50,115 nt of DNA from Batkoa obscura (taxonomy: Eukaryota; Entomophthoromycota; Entomophthoromycetes; Entomophthorales; Batkoaceae): positions 1 to 50,115 of the forward strand of contig JASVEC010000113.1 in the NCBI GenBank assembly GCA_030770535.1, given 5' to 3'. Positions 32,077-42,777 of the stretch are shown here, one piece after another (position 1 is the stretch's first letter; every line of letters starts with the position of its first letter). The notes under the pieces are model-generated. The model worked only from the letters and a program-made list of their open reading frames with translations. It did no database searches and had not been told where the DNA came from. Made by a program: the position numbers and the translations under genes.

Positions 32077-32807
32077 AATAAAACAATATGTAAAGTTTAT
32101 TCTAATCATTTGTTTAAAATGCTAAATTATAATTCACCATATTCAGGAGACTATTTGATTAATTTAGTATCCAAAAAGCTTCTATTTAAAAAGTTTATAA
32201 AAATCAATATATAAGCAAACATAAAAAATCAATAATTTGATTGTTAATAATAAAAGTACAAGATATTGAAAAGTATTTACATTTTACTAAACACAATAAT
32301 AAACTAAATTATTATTCAGTATCTGATAGATCAAAAAAAAGAGATACGATTCCAATTAAAGTTACAAAGTCTATAAAAAACAGAAAAATTAAAAAATCAA
32401 CCCCAGCTTATATTATATAGGAATGTTTAGCTGCAACTTTGGGACTAATCACTCCCCCCATGCAGTTATTTGTTAACTTGGTGATATATCAGCAATGTAA
32501 TTATAACATTGAAATTATTTATTTGATAGTAAATCTGGAATGCTGGTTATAAACTAGTCAATAGTAGACATTTTTCAATAAGATTTTATGGTAATATGTA
32601 CTTATTTACATAGTACAACTTTGATTAATATTAATATATAGGTTATATTAGTAAAAGTCTTACTAATCCTAGAATTTCTATTAATTTTGATACAAATCAT
32701 AATAAATTTCAAACTATGTTAGAGTTGCTTTTGCTTTTGCTTTTGCTTTTATAACGAATCTATTTTTACATAGTTTTAAGCAAAGTTTTAATAAGATTTT
32801 TAAAATT
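32077..32807 (-). repeat. Right arm of a 731 bp inverted repeat
   Basis: Reverse complement of 27773-28503 with one mismatch. Together the arms enclose 3,573 bp that contain the GPCR gene, four small elements and the unrelated left part of T3. Confidence 0.95.
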
Positions 32808-32836
32808 GAATAATAAAAGCCAATCTGAACTTCACC

Positions 32837-32943
32837 ATATGGGGATGTATTTTTGTGTTTAAGAATTTTACTAACAAATTTTCCGCTTAAATAGCGCTTA
32901 AAAAATGGAAAAAATAATGAAGTTAAAAAAAACACTCCCATAT
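32837..32943 (+). mobile_element. ATATGGGG small inverted-repeat element, copy 13 (abuts T3)
   Basis: Forward, 107 bp, close to consensus: ATATGGGGATGTATTTTTGT .. AACACTCCCATAT. Its first ATAT coincides with the right terminus of T3. The reverse strand is fully open in one frame. Confidence 0.93.
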
Positions 32944-34271
32944 GCTTGTTTTTAGGTCAGTTTTTTCTTTTAAAATAAGGGTGATATGTTAAAAATGTTG
33001 TAAATATCTTTTCATAAAATGGATTTACGTTTTGATAGTACAACGAATCAATCAAGGAATTTGGGTATTATTACTACATCTGATATAAAGCAACACAACC
33101 AACCTTGTAAACAACAACAATACATTGATTGTATCTATTATTGAAATCTTATTAAATCATTTAAAGTTAAGTTTGAGAAAAATAATAACATAAAATCATT
33201 TTAAGGCATTTTATAGCACATGATCGTTATTTCAGATTACCTTAAGAACAACATGTCAACTTTTTTCCGCTCAAGTTTCCCAAATGTATTAAAATTTGTG
33301 GTTAAATTAAAGGAGTGAAGAATTCAAATACATAAAACCATAGCTAAGCTATATGTTAGTTAAAGAATATTATCTATTCTGGGTATAAAACAATATCGAA
33401 ATTAATTTGGTAAAACCTATTGCTGATATAACCTCCTTTTCAAATTCAACGATTGTTTTACTCCGAGTACAATCACTTAAAATAAAGAATATTCTTATGA
33501 TATTTTTCTCGAACAAAAATGTATTAGCTATAAGTTTCTATCCAATTATAGATACTTTACATTTATAAACATTATAGCCTTAAGTTTATATTTGAGTTAA
33601 CATTAAATAGATTCTATAATATAATACCAAAGTTAATAGAGAAGTCATAAAGATTTCTTAGCTTCAATACTTTTATAATTCCTTATTTAAATAACTTGAA
33701 TAAACCTTAAAAAACTAAGGTAAAAGTCATCTATAGGGCATTTTTTTTCTGCTTTTATTCTTGTTATAAAAGGTATGCTCATCAATAGAAAGCATTTAAA
33801 ACAAATCTACTTTATTAGTTAATAAACTTCGAAATATTGAAGTCTCATTTTTTGAATGAAATATTATAAAGTACCATGCTTGGTTTTAAACTATCTAATC
33901 ACTCATATAAAATTGTACATTTTATATTAATTATAACTTCAATAATTACAAATATTATGATAATGCTATATACTAGTTAAATTGCGTTATTTTTTACTTT
34001 ATTTTCAATTTATGCCTATTTTTTAGTATTTCTATTTTCCTATGCTGATTTTATGTGCTTTGTCATTTCAAAATTATTTAGGAAATTAAGCTTAACTTCG
34101 ATCAAATAAAGGAATTGGAATTTTAAATAAAGAAAACAATATGATTTGGCTATTAGAATAATAGTTGATCATGTTGATTTAAGTGAGATAACTTAAATAG
34201 AATATTTGATAATGTGATTAGAAATATGATTTTCAATATAAATTACAATATTCAACGTTTTAAACTGAAAG
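32944..34271. other. Intergenic region upstream of the SLC1 transporter
   Basis: About 1.3 kb. It contains one short Q-rich open frame (33019-33144, listed separately) and otherwise AT-rich sequence. A stretch near 33731-33765 faintly resembles the start of a reverse-oriented small element, too worn to call. Confidence 0.5.
33019..33144 (+). CDS. Small open frame of 41 codons, doubtful
   Basis: ATG at 33019 to TGA at 33142-33144. It starts MDLRFDSTTNQSRNLGIITT and ends with a glutamine cluster and YIDCIYY. Its codon content (CAA, AAC, ACA) is less AT-driven than the surroundings. No family is recognised; it may be an isolated exon, a micro-protein or chance. Confidence 0.2.
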   Translation: MDLRFDSTTNQSRNLGIITTSDIKQHNQPCKQQQYIDCIYY

Positions 34272-34279
34272 TATATAAA
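34272..34279 (+). promoter_or_regulatory. TATA box of the SLC1 transporter gene
   Basis: TATATAAA, 67 bp before the ATG at 34346; same motif as at MET6 and the desaturase. Confidence 0.5.
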
Positions 34280-34345
34280 TAAACAAAATTTATCATAACC
34301 GAAAGTTACTCTTTGAAATTACAATTGATTTAATTCAGAGTTAAT

Positions 34346-35745
34346 ATGTCTGCTGCAAGGTTTTTTCGTGCAATTTTTAGGCCCTTCGGCCCAGTTTGGA
34401 GGTTATTAAGGAAAACAAATGTCACTATTTGGATTTTTATTTTTATGGTAATTGGTTTAATATTAGGGTTCACTGTATCAAAGGAAGTTGCATATAATTT
34501 AAATTTTTTCTCAAAAGCTTTCTTGGAGTTGGTAAAATGTTTGATTGTTCCTTTGATCTTTTCAACTCTAGTTGTTGGTATTGCTGGACACGGTGATGAT
34601 TTAGCAAAAGTTGGTAGATTAGCATTAAAGAGTTTGATTTACTTCGAAGTTGTCACTACATTAGCATTGATCATTGGTTTAATTGCTGTCAATGTAATTG
34701 GTCCTGGCTGGGGTATTGATCTGTCAAACGTTGAAATTGATGAGGACATTAAGACATTATCCGAGAATTCTAAAAAATTACATGGGACCATGAGATGTTT
34801 GAAATTGTAACTCCCTCCTTCTTTGAATCTGCAGTTAAGAACAAAGTCTTACAAATTGTTTTCTGTGCTATTATGTTTTCTGTAGCCATGATTAAAACCA
34901 AACCAAAGTATCGTAAGCCTATGGTGTCCTTTTTGGAATCATTATCACAAATTATGTTTAAAGTGACCGAACTTGTTATGAACTTTGCTCCAATCGGTAT
35001 TGGATGTGCTTTATGTTACACCATAAACACTGCTGGTGGTCAAGTTTTGATCAATTTAGGCAAATTAATTGGGACATTATATGGTTCATTAGTTATATTT
35101 ATGTTAATTATTCTTTTGCCTATAATGTTGATATGTAGATTGCCTTTAATTAATACCTTCAAAGCTATTGGTGAGCCTGCTTTGATTGCCTTTTCGACTG
35201 CCTCTTCTGAAGCAGCTTTACCAAAAGCTATGGAAAACATGGAAAGATTAGGTGTACCAAAGGGTACTGTAGCCTTTGTTATGCCAACTGGTTATTCTTT
35301 TAATTTAGATGGTACTACACTTTACCTTTCATTAGCTTCAATATTTTGCGCTCAAGCAGGTGGTATTAGTATGCCAATAGGCGAACAAATTGTTATGATG
35401 CTTTCTCTTATGTTGACTAGTAAAGGTGTAGCTGCTGTTCCACGTGCATCTTTAGTTATTTTAACTGGTACCGTGCATTCCTTTAATTTGCCTATGGCAG
35501 CTATCACAGTCATCCTTGGGGTTGACGCTTTGATGGATATGGGCCGTACCACTGTCAATTTAATTGGAAATTGCTTAGCTGCTATTGTCATGTCAGTATG
35601 GGAAGGAGATTTTGATTATGAAATAGCTAGAGGATTAAAACCATTCATTGAGGAAGATTTCAACTTAGATGAGATGGAGATAGATGAAAAGAAGGATGAA
35701 AAAATGAATCCTAAAGAACCTGTCACTTTACAGGAAATCCTTTAA
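34346..35745 (+). CDS. Dicarboxylate/glutamate:cation symporter (SLC1/DAACS family)
   Basis: Plasma-membrane transporter that couples Na+ or H+ influx to uptake of C4-dicarboxylates or acidic amino acids. About 466 aa. Family landmarks: TM1 WIFIFMVIGLILGFTVSKE, a TM2 region LVKCLIVPLIFSTLVVGIAG, re-entrant loop HP1 AFSTASSEAALPKAMENM, TM7 MPTGYSFNLDGTTLYLS (NMDGT-type motif), HP2 SKGVAAVPRASLVIL and TM8 DALMDMGRTTVNLIGN. The TM8 Asp..Arg..Asn positions correspond to those that bind acidic substrates in glutamate transporters. The coding region is broken into two frames around 34786-34797: as read the first part ends MRCLKL. Adding one G (ATGGAG) would restore T-M-E-M-F-E-I-V, so a base is probably missing. 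SLC1 proteins are uncommon in Dikarya. Confidence 0.9.
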
Positions 35746-35873
35746 ATTGTTTTGCATTTTTATCGTTATTTAATTCAAAAATCCTCAAGCAGTCTTTTTT
35801 AAAATAAATTTATCTACTATTAACTTAGTTTTAACTTTAGCTTTTCATAAATATTTTATATTTTGCTAATTTT

Positions 35874-35955
35874 TGAAAGAAATCTACTAACATTTTTCCA
35901 CTCAATCACTCAAAAAATGGAAAAGGTGGTGAAACCAAAAAAGACGCTCTTATAT
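35874..35955 (+). mobile_element. ATATGGGG small inverted-repeat element, copy 14 (truncated)
   Basis: The left end is lost. The core CTACTAACATTTTTCCACTC, ATGGAAAAGGTGGTGAAA and the right end GACGCTCTTATAT remain. Confidence 0.75.
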
Positions 35956-36035
35956 GCTGAGAAAATCCTAACCTGGTAGAAAAGCTAGCTACAATTGTAG
36001 CTTATTTTGAAAAAGTCATAATTATCAGAATATTA

Positions 36036-36108
36036 ATATGTGGACATATTTTTTTGTTTAAGAATTTTACTAACAATCTTTTCACTCTGAAAAAACATCT
36101 CCACATAT
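36036..36108 (+). mobile_element. ATATGGGG small inverted-repeat element, copy 15 (internally deleted)
   Basis: Only 73 bp: ATATGTGGACATATTTTTT .. ACATCTCCACATAT. The central palindrome half (TAGCGCTTAAAAAATGG region) is deleted but both ends remain. Confidence 0.8.
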
Positions 36109-36278
36109 TCTATATTGTTTGGAAAAATCTGCAAAATATAAATAACCACTGGTTTATATTCTAAAAACAAAATTTATTTGAATTTTTTGAATAAAACTAT
36201 TATTTGATAACTATCAGTGATAAAAGCAAAGTAATGTACTTATATCTATAATATTCCTAATAATAAAACAAATTATTA

Positions 36279-36382
36279 CATGGAGATGTTTTCTTGGCTT
36301 CATCACTTTTTCCACTTTCTAAGCACTATTTGAGTGGAAAGATTGTTAGTAAAATCCTTAAACACAAAAACACGTCCCATAT
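36279..36382 (-). mobile_element. ATATGGGG small inverted-repeat element, copy 16
   Basis: Reverse. Left end ACATGGAGATGTTTTC, right end ACACGTCCCATAT. Full core. Confidence 0.88.
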
Positions 36383-37016
36383 AATAGTTTAAAAACATTT
36401 GATTAATTTTTATGTATACCTCAGATGCTATAAAAACAAAAAATATACTCAGCAGTGGATTTTTTAAAAGAACTTTAATAAGAACTTTATAAAAATCATA
36501 AAGCTTAAAATTCTAAATTAAAATTTTATTATTATGCTTAAGTTTAAATAAATATTTTAAACTTTAAAAAAAAGCTCTTATTGATTTTCTTTGTTAATTT
36601 ATTTTTTATAAGCATAAAATATACCATTTTTATATAACTCAAGTCTTTAATATATTAAGCTATATCTAAGTTAAATTAAATACCCAGGATGCTGATTAAT
36701 AAAGCCAACCCTGATTTATAATTTTTAATATGTTTGATTTAAAGTGAATTTGATTTTTTATTTAAATTATAAAATTTAATAACCGGAGTCTATAAAGATT
36801 TAATTTTTTACTTGACTCAACTATGATTTCAACAAATTAATAAATCATATTTTTGATGTTACATGGAAAATAATTTTTCTATGGAAATTTATATAATAAT
36901 CTAGCAGTAAATAAACTGTTATAGCATAAGCATTTGCTAAAAAAGTTTCAACCTGCTATTGAACATTTTCTTTTAAATATTTCTAATAATCTATAACATA
37001 CTTAAAAAATTAGCTT

Positions 37017-37184
37017 TTGTGAAATCTGGTATTCAGTGGTTGGAGCCAAAAACAACTATAACGTGGTATTCCTTATAATTCAAGTCTATCTTAGTCATAT
37101 AAACTAAGACCTTTCGACTTACAGTGTAGTCAACCAAGGAATAGCTGTTTTTGACTCCAACCACTGAACACCAGATTTCACAAA
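37017..37184. mobile_element. Second small inverted-repeat family, about 168 bp
   Basis: Ends are inverted repeats of about 37 bp: TTGTGAAATCTGGTATTCAG then TGGTTGGAG.CAAAAAC at the left, and their complement (GTTTTTGACTCCAACCACTG, then AACACCAGATTTCACAA) at the right. CAGTGGTTGGAG is like Tc1/pogo or hAT ends, but the family is not assigned. A partial copy lies at 31835-31960. Both copies directly precede truncated transposase remains of the T1 family. Confidence 0.75.
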
Positions 37185-38700
37185 GTAGAAGAATGATATA
37201 TAGTAAATATTTCAATGATTTAAAAGATAAAGCAATAACTAGGTCAACATTTTTTAAACATATAGCAACAAAAAATAAGGGAGAAATAGAAGAGGTTTTC
37301 AATAAAGAAGAAAAGCTATATAAGTTACATAAATTTTGTGCTAGTACTCATATATATATTTAATGAAGCTATTAAAAAAATAAATAATAAAAGTTGTATA
37401 ATAATCTTAGGTTTTAAACAAAACATAAAAATAGGAACAAGATCAGGTCCAATAAATTTAGATGATTATAATAACTAAGCTATATCTATATTAAAGTTCG
37501 GTGTTTTATGTTTGAAAAATGGTAAAACAATAGACAAAGTTTATTTTGGTTATTCATGTGAAATATTAAATCACGATTCAGCATATGGGGGTGTATTTTT
37601 TCGTTTAAGGATTTTGCTAATAATCTTTCCACTCAAATAGTGCCTAAAAACGGAAAAAGTAATGAAGACGAAAAAACATCCCCATATATAGAAAACTGTT
37701 TAATTGGTTTAATATTTAAAAAGTTATATTTAAAAAGTTTACAAAAGTTAATATATGGGCAGGTATAAAAAATCATTTTAAATCTTAAGAGTTTCTACAT
37801 TATATATTCAAAGAACTTTATAAAATACATAGTAGTTTAAATATTGGTCTTAATTTTTTACTAAGCATCATGGAAAAACAAATATAATTTTTAAAAAGTA
37901 TGAAAAAAACAAAAACATAAAAAATAATAACAGAGATGCAAGGCATTAAAAAGCATTTACGTTTTATTAAATATAATAGCAAACTACATTGTTATCCAGC
38001 ATCTGATAGATCAAAAGAAATCGATATAGTTCCAGTTAAAGTTATAGAGTCTATAGAAAATAGAGAAACCAAAAGATCAATCTTAGTTTACCTTACGAAA
38101 ATAACAGAAACCAAAAGTTTTGGTGTTCATTAATTAACTAAATAGTTTGTTGAATGATAGGAATCAATTATTAATAACTAAGTTAATAAATAGCCAAAGA
38201 GCAACTAATAATAATAATAAAAACTATTATTATATTGCTTGTAATACATAAGGATCATCAGTTATAGTTTTTGAACTAACTACTTCCTCCCACGCAGTTA
38301 TTTATTAACTCAGTAATATATTAAAATATAACTATAATGTTAAAATGATTTATTTATTTGGTAGCAAATCTATAATATTAGTTATAAAGCAGTCAACAGT
38401 AAGTGTTTCTTAATAAAGTTCTATAAGAACATGCGTTTATTTACACATTATAACTTTGATTAATATTAATATATAGATTGTATTAGTAAAAGCCTTGCTA
38501 ATATGGGAGTTTTTATTAGATCTAGTAGAAATTCAGTTAACTTACAATATAAATTATAATAAAATAATTTAAAACTGTGTCCGGGTACTTTTGCTTTTTA
38601 ATAAAAAAATCCGTTTTTATAGAATTTTAGGCAAGTATTTAAAATACAAAATATTTAAAAAGTGGATAAAAAAATGAAACTAATTTAGACATCCCCATAT
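37185..38700 (+). mobile_element. DNA transposon relic T4, 5'-truncated
   Basis: The right terminus is good: its complement reads ATATGGGGATGTCTAAATTA and ends at 38700. The coding remains run forward and match T1: SRRMIYSKYFNDLKDKAITR (37187-37246), the NKEEKLYKLHKFC block (to 37345), IGTRSGPINLDDYN (about 37430-37480), and MQGIKKHLRFIKYNSKLHCY (37936-37995). Several frame changes make it inactive. A small element (37583-37687) is inserted in the coding part. The left end is missing; the second-family element lies there. Confidence 0.8.
37583..37687 (+). mobile_element. ATATGGGG small inverted-repeat element, copy 17 (inserted in T4)
   Basis: Forward, 105 bp: ATATGGGGGTGTATTTTTTC .. ACATCCCCATAT. 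It interrupts the T4 coding sequence at GATTCAGCATAT. The uninterrupted T1 copy has GATTCAGCATATGC at the same place, so the insertion used an ATAT (TA) target. Confidence 0.95.
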
Positions 38701-39862
38701 AACAGAAAACAAAACCGTATCAAAGGATAGCCCTGTAAAAATTCTATGTGCATCCTTTTGGCATGTCGAATATGAATTCATAATTGGGTTTTAATTCCCA
38801 TTGTTGTTATGATACTGACATATAATACTTCAATGATATAACTCTACTTGTAGCGTCTTTTCAAATATTCTAAGTACTTATTCTCAGCATGATATTTAAT
38901 GCTTTTACTTCTCTTTACTATCTCTAATATATTTTTGGTCGTTTAATAAGAGCTATTAGCTTTCTTTTAAATCCAAGGGCCCTAAGGTCAATGTGTTTTA
39001 TTAATAATTATTAGAAATCGAAAAAGAAAACGAGTTCTATGGAGGCATGAGGCCAAATACAGATCGTTGTTTACAAAAAGCAGCGAATTTGGACACCATA
39101 AGGCGCTATTAGCTTTTATTTAATAAACTTGGATCTATCACTTTACTTCAAACTTGGTCTTTTCCTTAGTTTTTGAGTGATATTATAATAACTATAATTA
39201 CTATTCTTCACCTCAGACGTTTAGACAATGTTTAAGAGGCTCATGTTTAACATTATTTTGTTTAAAAGGAATTCCATTAATATCTCAATTGAATCCATTT
39301 TTTACAGATCTCTCATTACCTGTATCATCATTGCATACTCTTGTTTCTGAATTTAATGCTTTAAACAAAAGTGTTATTATGGCTGAATATAAATCTGGCT
39401 TTGGTGCTCTTATTCTTGAATTTAATATGGGACTGTTTTTTTAGTTTCATTATTTTTTCATTTTTTAAGCGCTATTTGAGTGGAAAGGTTGTAGTAAAAT
39501 TCTTAAAACACATCCCCATATACTAAATGACAATACTATTATGGTTAAAGTATTTTTTGTTTATAAGTATGCGTTTCACTCACTTGAGTTTGCTATTTTG
39601 TGTAGATTTTGATGCAAATCAATAAAACTACAAGTTATATTTAGATTTCCAACAAAATATTTATCTTTCATGTGAATTGGTAACTATCGATTATTATTAA
39701 AGTTATTATATTTACTTATTGATACTTTGACAAAACCCAAAGCCTATTACAAAAATAATTATTAATTTTTTTTTACAAATGCTCAAAATTTTTAAATAAA
39801 AATAATATAATTCAAATAAATACATTTAATAAGAATAACAAAGCGTTCTAGGATTAATAAAG
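38701..39862. other. Interval with possible decayed coding island
   Basis: Less AT-rich than other spacers. Two stretches read as coding-like fragments without a clear start: about 39000-39090 (ENEFYGGMRPNTDRCLQKAA) and about 39183-39443 (an open frame of about 85 codons including LKGIPLISQLNPFF and LSLPVSSLHTLVSEF). No family is recognised, and the small element at 39425 ends the second. Possibly a broken gene. Confidence 0.3.
39425..39521 (-). mobile_element. ATATGGGG small inverted-repeat element, copy 18
   Basis: Reverse, 97 bp: ATATGGGACTGTTTTT .. ACATCCCCATAT. A few core bases are missing near TTGTAGTAAAATT. Confidence 0.88.
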
Positions 39863-41050
39863 TTAAGCGGTTATACGACCTACTCTCATTGACGACATCA
39901 AATTACGTGCCCCATTAGAATGGTCATAAACATCGCCACTAAAAGCTTGAGTAGCGTCTTTACCTAAATAGGCACGTATATATTTAACACCTCCTGGATG
40001 CTCATGCATGAAGTTTTCAACATCATGAATCACATTTTCAATCAATATCCAGCATTTACCTTCTTCCTTTACCTTATTTTCATATTCTTTTAATGTAAAG
40101 GTAGGTAAATCTGAAATATCAACTCCCCATTTAATTGTTGCTTTGACTTCGTCTAATTTCTTTACTTTCATCATGTATGCACCTTTTCTTACTTCATTTT
40201 CAGGGAATACTTTAAGATCATAACTAAGGCCAACTAAAGAAAGGATGTAAATGAACCATTTGGTAGGATCATATTGATAGAATTTGATAGCATTACGATA
40301 ATCTTGAGGGAACTCATGATGGAAGTTATGGTATCCTTCTCCCATTGTAATTAAAGCAGTAATAAAGAAATCTCTTGGTGAAAGTTTATCATCATAAGAA
40401 GCATCACCTAACCAATGAGCTAAAGAGTTGATACAGAAAGTGGCATGATGAACAAAGACTAAACGAGCGACGGCAGAATAAAAGTAACCCCCTTCCCAGT
40501 CACCCCAAAAAACTCCTGGAATAATGGTAGGTAATATAAAACCCATGAACAAAGCTAATGGAACATAGTTTTGATGTTGGAATTTAACAAGAGGATCTTT
40601 TTCAAGATCATCTACTTCAGCTCTACCAATCTTAGTAGAATCTTTCTTGAATATCATCCATCCAATATGTGACCAAAGTAATCCTTTCTTTGAATTGTAA
40701 GGATCTTTTTCAGTATCAGTAAATCTATGATGTACTCTGTGATCTTTGCACCACCACATAATGGAACCTTGTACAGCTGCAGTACCTGTAAGCATAAGGA
40801 AGATGCGTAAGGGTAAAGAAGCACTATAAGATCTATGTGACCAATAGCGATGGTATCCAGCGGTAATACCAAGAGCAGAGATAAAATAATATAGAAGGGA
40901 GAAGATTGCAGTTTTAAACTGTAATTCAGTTTTAGATACACCATAAACTGCTATTATAGGTGTAATGGCCAGTAATAAAGATTGGGGCCAGTTAATCTGT
41001 TGCCATAAAGGACGTTCACTTAAAGGAATCTTTTTAGAAGACTTTGACAT
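39863..41050 (-). CDS. OLE1: Delta-9 acyl-CoA desaturase with cytochrome b5 domain (Ole1 type)
   Basis: ER membrane di-iron enzyme that puts the first double bond into stearoyl/palmitoyl-CoA; its fused C-terminal cytochrome b5 supplies electrons. Single exon, 395 aa, ATG at 41050. The three histidine boxes are intact: HRYWSH, HRVHH and HNFHH (in EGYHNFHHEFPQDYRNA). Hydrophobic segments flank them (SLLLAITPIIAVYGV, FSLLYYFISALGITAG, VPLALFMGFILPTIIPG). The b5 domain near the C terminus has HEHPGGVKYIRAYLGKDATQ, with the HPGG haem ligand, but the second half of b5 is short. The protein is clearly shorter than yeast Ole1 (510 aa), mainly in the N-terminal region. The start is supported by a TATA box 45 bp upstream. 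Confidence 0.95.
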   Translation of the reverse strand: MSKSSKKIPLSERPLWQQINWPQSLLLAITPIIAVYGVSKTELQFKTAIFSLLYYFISALGITAGYHRYWSHRSYSASLPLRIFLMLTGTAAVQGSIMWWCKDHRVHHRFTDTEKDPYNSKKGLLWSHIGWMIFKKDSTKIGRAEVDDLEKDPLVKFQHQNYVPLALFMGFILPTIIPGVFWGDWEGGYFYSAVARLVFVHHATFCINSLAHWLGDASYDDKLSPRDFFITALITMGEGYHNFHHEFPQDYRNAIKFYQYDPTKWFIYILSLVGLSYDLKVFPENEVRKGAYMMKVKKLDEVKATIKWGVDISDLPTFTLKEYENKVKEEGKCWILIENVIHDVENFMHEHPGGVKYIRAYLGKDATQAFSGDVYDHSNGARNLMSSMRVGRITA

Positions 41051-41094
41051 TTTTAGTTTTACGAAAAATAAATAAAGTTTGTGATAAACTTTAG

Positions 41095-41102
41095 TTTATA
41101 TA
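41095..41102 (-). promoter_or_regulatory. TATA box of the desaturase gene
   Basis: TATATAAA on the reverse strand, 45 bp before the start codon. Confidence 0.5.
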
Positions 41103-42270
41103 TACTTATGTTTACTATCTTATTCTAATTACACAAATATTTTAATGATGGAGCTTAATATTCCGAAACTTAAGCTTGATTATGAAATTAATAGGTCTTT
41201 AATTTATTGATGTTTGGATCACTTAGCACCAATAAATATGATTAATGATTACCGAGTGCTATAAAGCTAAGTCTTAAATTCGTAACTAAATAGAGCCTTG
41301 TCCGTCATTTTTCCGTAGCAAGCGTGGGAATTTTCAAATTTTAATTCGGGAATTCTTTTTAATTGGCTATTTCTTTCTTTTAAAAATACAAGGTGTAATC
41401 TAAAGTTAAATAATAATCACTATCATTATCACTAAATATTAACTTACACTAATTTCAATAAAGCCCAGGCAATTTAACATTTTTAAAAGGATTCTTTATA
41501 TCAAAACTAAATTTAGACTTAATTGAAACTACATAACAAAAAACCGCCAAAGAATTTGGAACAATAATATCAAAAATACAATTAGTTAATCAGTTATAAA
41601 GAGATTATGTAGATAACTTATACTCCTTTATTCTAAACTTACCCTATGGCAGCTATCTATTGGCTCAAAAAGCTTTCATTCAAAAATAGTAATCTTTTGT
41701 TTTGATTTTCCGGGGTACAGTTAAAAAACAATAAGCTGAAATTGCTATATGATAGTCTGTATAAATCGGATAATTTGTATACATGTTAAAGTGTTGACTA
41801 TAGTATGACGTCTTTTATTATTCAATTACAAAATTAAACATTTATATCCTTATTATTAAGCTGATTTATTATCTCCGTCTAATAAAAATTAGATTCCAAA
41901 ATAACTTTATATAATAAAATTAAGTAAAAAACAAAATATTAGAGTTTATTTTATTATTAGGTCATTCCTTATGTTTCAGATACTTTCATTCAAATTTGTT
42001 ACTAATTTTTTTACATGAACTTAAAGATTATATGCAACCTTATATTTTTGAATTTAGGTTGAAAATTAATAGATCTAAGCGAACAGCATATTAAAACATA
42101 ACAAACGACTCAGTAGTATACAATATATCAAGTTAGTTAAATAACTATTGAGATTTAGTTATTTCCATCCTGTTTATTAAAAATCAATTAATGACATGCT
42201 ATATCTCAAAATGAGAGACAAAACCAATGTAAATAAATTAATATGTATTTAGAAGATATAATGTTTATTT

Positions 42271-42369
42271 ATATGGGGATGTACTTTTGGATTTCAGTTA
42301 TTTTTCCATTTTTCAAGTGTCAATAAGTAGAAAAATTGCTATAAGAAATATAAAACAAAAAAACATATA
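42271..42369 (-). mobile_element. ATATGGGG small inverted-repeat element, copy 19 (degenerate)
   Basis: Good left end ATATGGGGATGTACTTTTGG; worn core (TTTTTCCATTTTTCAAGTG, GTAGAAAAATTGC) and poor right end AAAAACATATAG. Probably the oldest copy in the window. Confidence 0.7.
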
Positions 42370-42744
42370 GAAATCTTTTGTATTGATATTGTTTAGCTTG
42401 AGGTATAATTTGTTTTATAATATAGTACTGTATTTCCAAGCGTAATATAATCTGACACTAAATTTAGTTTTACTAGCACTGTCCAATATTTTAAAGGTAA
42501 TATCTTAATTTTACTAATCTTTAATTTATTTTACAAAGTAGAATCAAATATGTGTTTTATCACATTAGTTTTTAATAAGTAAATGTATATTAAATAGCTT
42601 ATAACGGCGAATTATTTTTTAATATGACTATTGATATTCATTAAATATTGCAGTCGATACAGAAATGAAATGTAACCATACAATAAAAAGACAATTGACA
42701 AATGGTTTTTCAGGGATTGAATTTATATATTAGAATTAAAATAG

Positions 42745-42777
42745 TTTTAAATTTTAAATTTTAAATTTTAAATTTTA
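42745..42777. repeat. Tandem AAATTTT repeat
   Basis: Four to five units of a seven-base AAATTTT-type repeat. Simple sequence, no assigned function. Confidence 0.8.

Larger units (their letters stand above)
31310..32840 (+). mobile_element. DNA transposon relic T3 (right arm around the GPCR)
   Basis: Both ends are visible. ATATGGGGATGTTTGAATC at 31310 is followed by sequence matching the 5' leader of T1 (GAATTTACTTAAATC). The right terminus is degenerate and ends CACCATAT at 32840, where a small element starts. Transposase remains read forward from about 31980 (INLDHYNKQ-type block) to 32400. Relative to T1, much of the N-terminal coding part is replaced by unrelated sequence, including a piece (31835-31960) of the second repeat family. 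Confidence 0.78.
35746..37016. other. Gene-free interval with three small elements
   Basis: About 1.3 kb of AT-rich DNA with small elements at 35874, 36036 and 36279. No coding frame was seen. Confidence 0.55.

Noticed and set aside
37033-37302. 89-codon reverse-strand open frame
   Set aside because: It spans the second-family inverted-repeat element and the antisense of transposase remains.
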